Positions 59,970-64,000 of a stretch of DNA of 64,000 nt are shown here, piece after piece (position 1 is the stretch's first letter; each line of letters starts with the position of its first letter). Made by a program: the position numbers and the translations under genes. The notes under the pieces were generated by a model, which saw only the letters and a list, made by a program, of their open reading frames with translations, made no database searches and had not been told where the DNA came from. Source of the DNA: Alphaproteobacteria bacterium (lineage in GTDB: Bacteria; Pseudomonadota; Alphaproteobacteria; Sphingomonadales; Kordiimonadaceae); NCBI GenBank assembly GCA_006226495.1, contig SBGU01000056.1, forward strand, positions 62,001 to 126,000. The letters are read 5' to 3'.

Positions 59970-61672
59970 TCCGCAAGCTTATGGGCCTTGTGGCCGCCAT
60001 CAGCCTGATGGCCGGCGTGGCGGCCCACGCCGCCCCGCCCGAGGATATTTCGGGTGACTGGTTCGGCACCTTGAAAACCCCCGGGGGCAACCTCACCCTG
60101 ATCCTGACCCTGCACAGAGACGAAAGCGGCCTGCATGCGGTGCTCGAGAGCCCCGACCAGGCGCCGGGCCAGAAAATCCCGGTCGCAACCGCCAGCCTGG
60201 ACGGTGATGTGCTGAGCTTCGAAGCCCGTATTATCGGGGCGCGGTATACCGGCACCTGGACGGGCGACCGCTGGCAGGGCACCTTCAACCAGGGTATGGA
60301 CCTGCCGCTTGATTTTGCGCGCGGCGAACGGATGGCCAAACCCGTCGTCACGGGGCTGGACGGTGTCTGGAACGGCACCATCAGCCGCGGCGGGCAGGAT
60401 ATTGCCACGGTCCTGAAGGTGAAAACCGGGCCGGACGGCACCAACGCCACCTTCGATGTGCCGGGCCAGATGGCCTTTGGCCTGCCGGTGACCGACCTGT
60501 CGCACGACGCGGGAAAAATTCATTTTGCCATCACCGCCGTGCAGGCCACTTATGACGGCACCCTGGATGCAGATGGCAAAGGCATGACCGGCACCTGGAC
60601 GCGCGCGGGCAATGAACCGCTGGCCGTGTCCTTTGCCTTCGCGGGCGACAAGGCCGCCGAACGCCGGCGCCCGCAAACGCCCAAAGCGCCCTTCCCCTAC
60701 AAGGCAGAGGACGTTGCCTTTGAAAATGCGGCGGCAGGCGGCATCAAACTGGCCGGCACCCTGACCCTGCCGGAAGGCGCTGGCCCGTTCCCCGCCGCGA
60801 TCCTGCTCACCGGCTCTGGCCCGCAAGACCGGGATGAAACCCTGTTCGACCACAAACCCTTCGCCGTGATCGCCGACAGCCTGACCCGCAGCGGCATTGC
60901 CGTGCTTCGCTATGACGACCGGGGTTTTGGCAAGTCCGGCGGCAGTTTTGCCGGTGCAACATCGGCTGATTTCGCCACCGACGCCAACGCGGCCTTCGCC
61001 TATCTGGCGGGCCGGGCGGATATCGACCCCAACGCCATCGGCATGATCGGCCACAGCGAAGGCGGCATGGTGGCGCCCATCGCGGCGCGCGCCAACGACC
61101 GTATCGCCTTCATGGTGCTGCTGGCAGGGCCCGGCACGACCACGCGGCAACTGCTGGAAAGCCAGCGCCGGCTGATTGCCCGCACACAGGGCGTGCCGGA
61201 GGCCGAGATCGACCGCACGCAAGCCGCCCTTGGCGCCGCATTGGACGCGGTCGCCAGCGCGAAAGACGGCGCGGAAGCAGCCCAGGCGCTGGACCGCATC
61301 CTGACCGACGAACGCTTGGCCACCCTGGGCATCCCTGCAGGCCAGAAGGCGGTTGCCATCGCACAATATAGCAACGACTGGTTCCGCTATTTCCTTAAGT
61401 ACAATCCGGCTGACTGGGTGCCGGGCCTGAAAATGCCGGTGCTGGCCATAGGCGGCAGCCTGGATATCCAGGTGCCGGCGACCGAAAACCTGCCCGCGCT
61501 GGAAAAGCTGCTGGCCCAAAACCCGGACGCGACCGTGGTGGAACTGAAAGGCCTGAACCATCTGTTCCAGCACGCCAGAACCGGGGCGCTGGATGAATAT
61601 GTCACGATCGAGGAAACTTTCGCGCCCGAAGCGCTGAACCAAATGGCCGACTGGATCGGCCAACGCTTCTGA
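59966..61672 (+). CDS. Exported alpha/beta hydrolase with N-terminal beta repeats
   Basis: 568-residue secreted or periplasmic hydrolase. Signal peptide about residues 1-22. Two similar beta-rich units follow (about 27-120 and 131-226, both with GDW/GVW..GT.....G.....L), each reading like a lipocalin-like fold. The hydrolase domain (about 245-568) has the oxyanion HG-equivalent TGSGPQDRDE, nucleophile Ser364 in GHSEGG, and the catalytic His in LKGLNHLFQHA. It resembles periplasmic alpha/beta hydrolases with esterase or peptidase activity. It is last in the XRE operon and ends in a strong terminator. Confidence 0.85.
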   Translation: MIRKLMGLVAAISLMAGVAAHAAPPEDISGDWFGTLKTPGGNLTLILTLHRDESGLHAVLESPDQAPGQKIPVATASLDGDVLSFEARIIGARYTGTWTGDRWQGTFNQGMDLPLDFARGERMAKPVVTGLDGVWNGTISRGGQDIATVLKVKTGPDGTNATFDVPGQMAFGLPVTDLSHDAGKIHFAITAVQATYDGTLDADGKGMTGTWTRAGNEPLAVSFAFAGDKAAERRRPQTPKAPFPYKAEDVAFENAAAGGIKLAGTLTLPEGAGPFPAAILLTGSGPQDRDETLFDHKPFAVIADSLTRSGIAVLRYDDRGFGKSGGSFAGATSADFATDANAAFAYLAGRADIDPNAIGMIGHSEGGMVAPIAARANDRIAFMVLLAGPGTTTRQLLESQRRLIARTQGVPEAEIDRTQAALGAALDAVASAKDGAEAAQALDRILTDERLATLGIPAGQKAVAIAQYSNDWFRYFLKYNPADWVPGLKMPVLAIGGSLDIQVPATENLPALEKLLAQNPDATVVELKGLNHLFQHARTGALDEYVTIEETFAPEALNQMADWIGQRF

Positions 61673-61693
61673 GATAGGCGCGGCAAACAAGAA

Positions 61694-61716
61694 GGGCGGG
61701 GGTTTCCCCGCCCTTT
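61694..61716. terminator. Bidirectional terminator
   Basis: GGGCGGGG at 61694-61701 pairs with CCCCGCCC at 61706-61713 (4-base loop), flanked by AA on the left and TTT on the right, between the convergent hydrolase and aminotransferase genes. Confidence 0.75.
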
Positions 61717-61728
61717 GCATTTCCGGCC

Positions 61729-62898
61729 TCAGGCCGCGGCGCGCGCGGCGGCCAGCGCCTTTTCACCGTCCACCGGATGCTGGTGGCGGTTGAAGGCATC
61801 GGCCAGTGCGGTGATGCACAGCTCGACATTCTCGGGCCTTGCGCTGGTGCCCATCAGGCCGATGCGCCAGACCTTGCCGGCCAGGGGGCCAAGCCCGGCA
61901 CCGATTTCGAGGTTATGTGCCTTCAGAAGATGCGCCCGGATGCTGGCCTCGTCCACACCTTCGGGCACGATGACCGTGTTCAGTTGCGGCAGGCGGCTTT
62001 CGGGCGCCACCAGGAACTTCAGGCCCAGGGCCTCAAGGCCGGCGGCCAGGCTTTTATGCATGGCGGCATGGCGGCCCCAGGCGGCTTCCAGCCCTTCCTC
62101 GAACAGCATGACCAGCGATTCATGCAGGCCATAGAGCGCGTTCACGGGGGCGGTGTGATGGTAACTGCGCCCCCCCGCACCGTCCCAGTAGGCCATGACC
62201 AGCGACAGGTCGAGGAACCAACTGTTGACCGGGCTGGTGCGGGCCCGAACACGCTCGAGCGCACGTTCCGAAAAGGACACCGGCGACAGGCCGGGCGTGC
62301 ACGAGAGGCACTTTTGCGAGCCCGTATAAACCGCATCCACGCCCCATTCGTCAATCAGCACCGGCACGCCACCCACGCTGGTGACCGCGTCCATGATGGT
62401 CAGGCAATCATGTTTCTGCGCCACGGCACACAGCGCCGCCGCGTCCGCCAGCACACCCGTCGAGGTTTCGGCATGCACAAACGCCAGGATGCTGGCTTCC
62501 GGGTGCGCGGTCAGGGTGGCGTCCACCACCGCAGGGTCGGGCGCCTTGCCCCATTCCACATCGATCAGGATGGCGGTGCCGCCCGCGCGCACGACATTTT
62601 CGCGCATGCGTTCGCCGAACACGCCGTTCTTGACCACCACCACGGTGTCGCCTTCTTCGATCAGGTTCACGAAGCAGGTTTCCATGCCTGCAGAACCGGG
62701 GGCGGACACCGGGAAGGTCAGGCGGTTTTCGGTTTTGAACAGGGCCTTCAGGCCCGCCTTCACCTCTTCCATCATACCCTGGAAGGCGGGATCGAGGTGA
62801 CCGAGGGTCGGGCGTGCCATGGCGGCCAGTACCCGTTCATGCACATCGGATGGGCCGGGGCCCATCAGGGTGCGCAGGGGCGGATGAAAGGATTGCAT
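61729..62898 (-). CDS. Class V aminotransferase (alanine/serine-glyoxylate type)
   Basis: 389-residue PLP enzyme. Seen are LMGPGPSDV at the start, HAETSTGVLAD, MDAVTSVGGVP (cofactor aspartate) and YTGSQKCLSC with the Schiff-base lysine, followed by VRARTSPVNSWF. It matches alanine-, serine- or 3-hydroxykynurenine-glyoxylate transaminases and is probably peroxisomal-AGT-like in specificity. ATG 62898 is chosen because the MQSFHPPLRTLMGPGP N-terminus matches the family; the long upstream frame would be spurious. Confidence 0.9.
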   Translation of the reverse strand: MQSFHPPLRTLMGPGPSDVHERVLAAMARPTLGHLDPAFQGMMEEVKAGLKALFKTENRLTFPVSAPGSAGMETCFVNLIEEGDTVVVVKNGVFGERMRENVVRAGGTAILIDVEWGKAPDPAVVDATLTAHPEASILAFVHAETSTGVLADAAALCAVAQKHDCLTIMDAVTSVGGVPVLIDEWGVDAVYTGSQKCLSCTPGLSPVSFSERALERVRARTSPVNSWFLDLSLVMAYWDGAGGRSYHHTAPVNALYGLHESLVMLFEEGLEAAWGRHAAMHKSLAAGLEALGLKFLVAPESRLPQLNTVIVPEGVDEASIRAHLLKAHNLEIGAGLGPLAGKVWRIGLMGTSARPENVELCITALADAFNRHQHPVDGEKALAAARAAA

Positions 62899-63013
62899 CG
62901 TCGTCTCCGGCGGTAGAAAAAATTGCCAATTCAAATGGGTTGAACAGCAGATATAGGGCAATTGGCAGGAAAATAAACGCAAACTGTGAAAGTTTGGCTT
63001 ATCGGACCGCGAT

Positions 63014-64000
63014 TCATACCCTTGGCCTGCGCGGCCGCGCCCGCCGCCAGAAGGCCAGGAAGCCCATGGCGGACAGATAGATCGTGCCAAACCCGGTCAG
63101 CACCACGATGGCCAGCCACAATGCGCCCCCCACCTTGCCCGCATGTACGGGATAAACCGCGTCCGAGATACGGTGGCCCATGCCGCCCTTCGTGGCATCA
63201 TAGACCACGGCACCGTCCGGCCCGACCGTGACGGTCGAGCGGCCCTTGGGCAGCCATTCGTCCTGCATGCGCAGCCGCATTGACATCCTGGCGGGGCTGT
63301 AGATGCTGGCTTCCGCGCCCGGCAGGCGTTCCGCCGCCAATTCGAACAGGCGTTCAGGGCCGCCGGCGCCGGCTTCGGCCTGCTGTGTGGGTTGCGCACC
63401 GCCAAAAAGCGCGGCCAGGCCAGCGCGCACAGGCCCGGAATAAATGAGCACCGTGCCGGTGACAACGGTGACCAGCAGCAGGGGAGCCAGCAGGATGCCC
63501 ATGGTGGCATGCGCCCCCCGGTGCGCCGCGGATGAACCGCCCCGCGCTTTCAGAAGCGACAGCCGGAACCCGCGCCGCCACGGCCACCAGAGGTAAAGCC
63601 CGGACAGGACCGAAAATATCGCCGCCAGACCCAGAAGCCCGATGATCTGCTTGCCGGTGTCGCCAAGCGCCAGATAATGATGGATATCGAACAGAAACTG
63701 CAGGCTGGCATCCGCCGCCATGGGGTCATGGATCGGCACCAGCGTCTCGGCATCCAGCAGTTGCTGGCTTTTGTCGACCAGATACACACGGTAGGCATTC
63801 ATGCCATCTGTCGGCAACTGGATGGACCGAAGCCCCTGGTTCGCATAAGCCGCCTCGATGGCCCCGAGCTTCGCCCCCTGCTCCGCAGGTGACAATTGTA
63901 CCACCGGCCTATCCAGCCCCGGCAAAAGAAGCCGGAGCAGATTGTCTTCAAAGGCAAGGATGGTGCCGGTCGACGCCATCACCAGCATATAGAGGGCGCC
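63014..64000 (-). CDS. PepSY-associated TM-helix protein, 5' end beyond the window
   Basis: Partial inner-membrane protein of the PepSY-TM family (iron-regulated membrane protein / ferric-reductase-like). The frame is open to the window edge (GALY upstream of MLVMASTGTIL), so the N-terminal histidine helix is missing. Visible are MASTGTIL near helix 1, DIHHYLALGDTGKQIIGLLGL, LYLWWPW, HRGAHATMGILLAPLLLVTVVTGTVL and the C-terminal YPVHAGKVGGALWLAIVVLTGFG. Conserved His in HHYL, HRGAHA and VHAG could ligate haem. PepSY-TM proteins often handle iron or electron transfer beside TonB receptors. Confidence 0.85.
   Translation of the reverse strand, partial: GALYMLVMASTGTILAFEDNLLRLLLPGLDRPVVQLSPAEQGAKLGAIEAAYANQGLRSIQLPTDGMNAYRVYLVDKSQQLLDAETLVPIHDPMAADASLQFLFDIHHYLALGDTGKQIIGLLGLAAIFSVLSGLYLWWPWRRGFRLSLLKARGGSSAAHRGAHATMGILLAPLLLVTVVTGTVLIYSGPVRAGLAALFGGAQPTQQAEAGAGGPERLFELAAERLPGAEASIYSPARMSMRLRMQDEWLPKGRSTVTVGPDGAVVYDATKGGMGHRISDAVYPVHAGKVGGALWLAIVVLTGFGTIYLSAMGFLAFWRRARPRRPRV

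Noticed and set aside
59852-61720. 622-codon minus-strand frame opposite the exported hydrolase
   Set aside because: The plus-strand hydrolase has signal peptide, GHSEGG nucleophile and operon coupling; the mirror has none.

Overview
The window is a high-GC proteobacterial chromosome segment. Its gene content (TonB-dependent receptor with a sphingomonad-style plug, PAS_5-type protein, FCD-type GntR regulator, Zur-like regulator, DUF3034 with truncated haemoglobin, flotillin with YqiJ) fits an aerobic alphaproteobacterium. The order cannot be fixed from sequence alone. No rRNA, tRNA, CRISPR array, insertion sequence or phage gene was recognised. The left edge (1-446) holds no recognisable gene and the right-most gene runs off the window.

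Region 0.4-16 kb is a catabolic locus. A minus-strand operon runs TonB receptor, SnoaL-like protein, amidase, nitronate-monooxygenase-like flavoprotein, MDR oxidoreductase, acyl-CoA synthetase, HpcH/HpaI aldolase (14851 down to 5582). Beside it lie a second SnoaL-amidase pair, a GntR regulator, an epoxide-hydrolase-type hydrolase, a divergent FAH-family gene and a Crp/Fnr regulator. The same 10-bp palindrome, ATTTATAAAT, lies in both divergent promoter regions, which suggests one regulon under the GntR protein. The substrate is unknown.

Region 16.5-26.5 kb holds an acetyltransferase, a methyltransferase and a four-gene minus-strand operon predicted to form a flavin-based electron-transfer module: outer-membrane barrel, FMN-binding protein, ApbE, di-haem-type membrane protein. 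Three tandem periplasmic-binding-protein-like paralogues follow (a fourth lies at 37.4 kb), then an M16 protease.

Region 26.5-33 kb is a membrane-stress locus: RHH-like protein, PspA, YqiJ, flotillin, LemA and a DUF2207 protein, all on the minus strand.

Region 33-42 kb is a patchwork of small or unknown genes (DUF4926 pair, immunity-like protein, YdiL-like protein), a DMT exporter, a PAS_5 protein, a double TonB-C-domain protein and an Hsp20 chaperone. It includes a 32-codon ORF with its own promoter and terminator.

Region 42-53 kb holds response regulators and kinases, a two-subunit acyl-CoA dehydrogenase, a large secreted protein with calcium-type repeats, NudK, a 24-codon hydrophobic ORF and a Zur-box-controlled DUF2946-like/Zur pair. 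Most notable is a histidine kinase whose N-terminal domain keeps every key residue of the plant ETR1 ethylene/copper site in exact register, paired with an Rcp1-like response regulator.

Region 53-64 kb carries DUF3034 with a periplasmic truncated haemoglobin, glutaminase, a fatty-acid desaturase, a glutathione transferase, a YqjI-like His-rich PadR repressor with a palindromic operator and DUF2218 partner, an XRE-regulated membrane operon ending in an alpha/beta hydrolase, a class V aminotransferase and a partial PepSY-TM protein.
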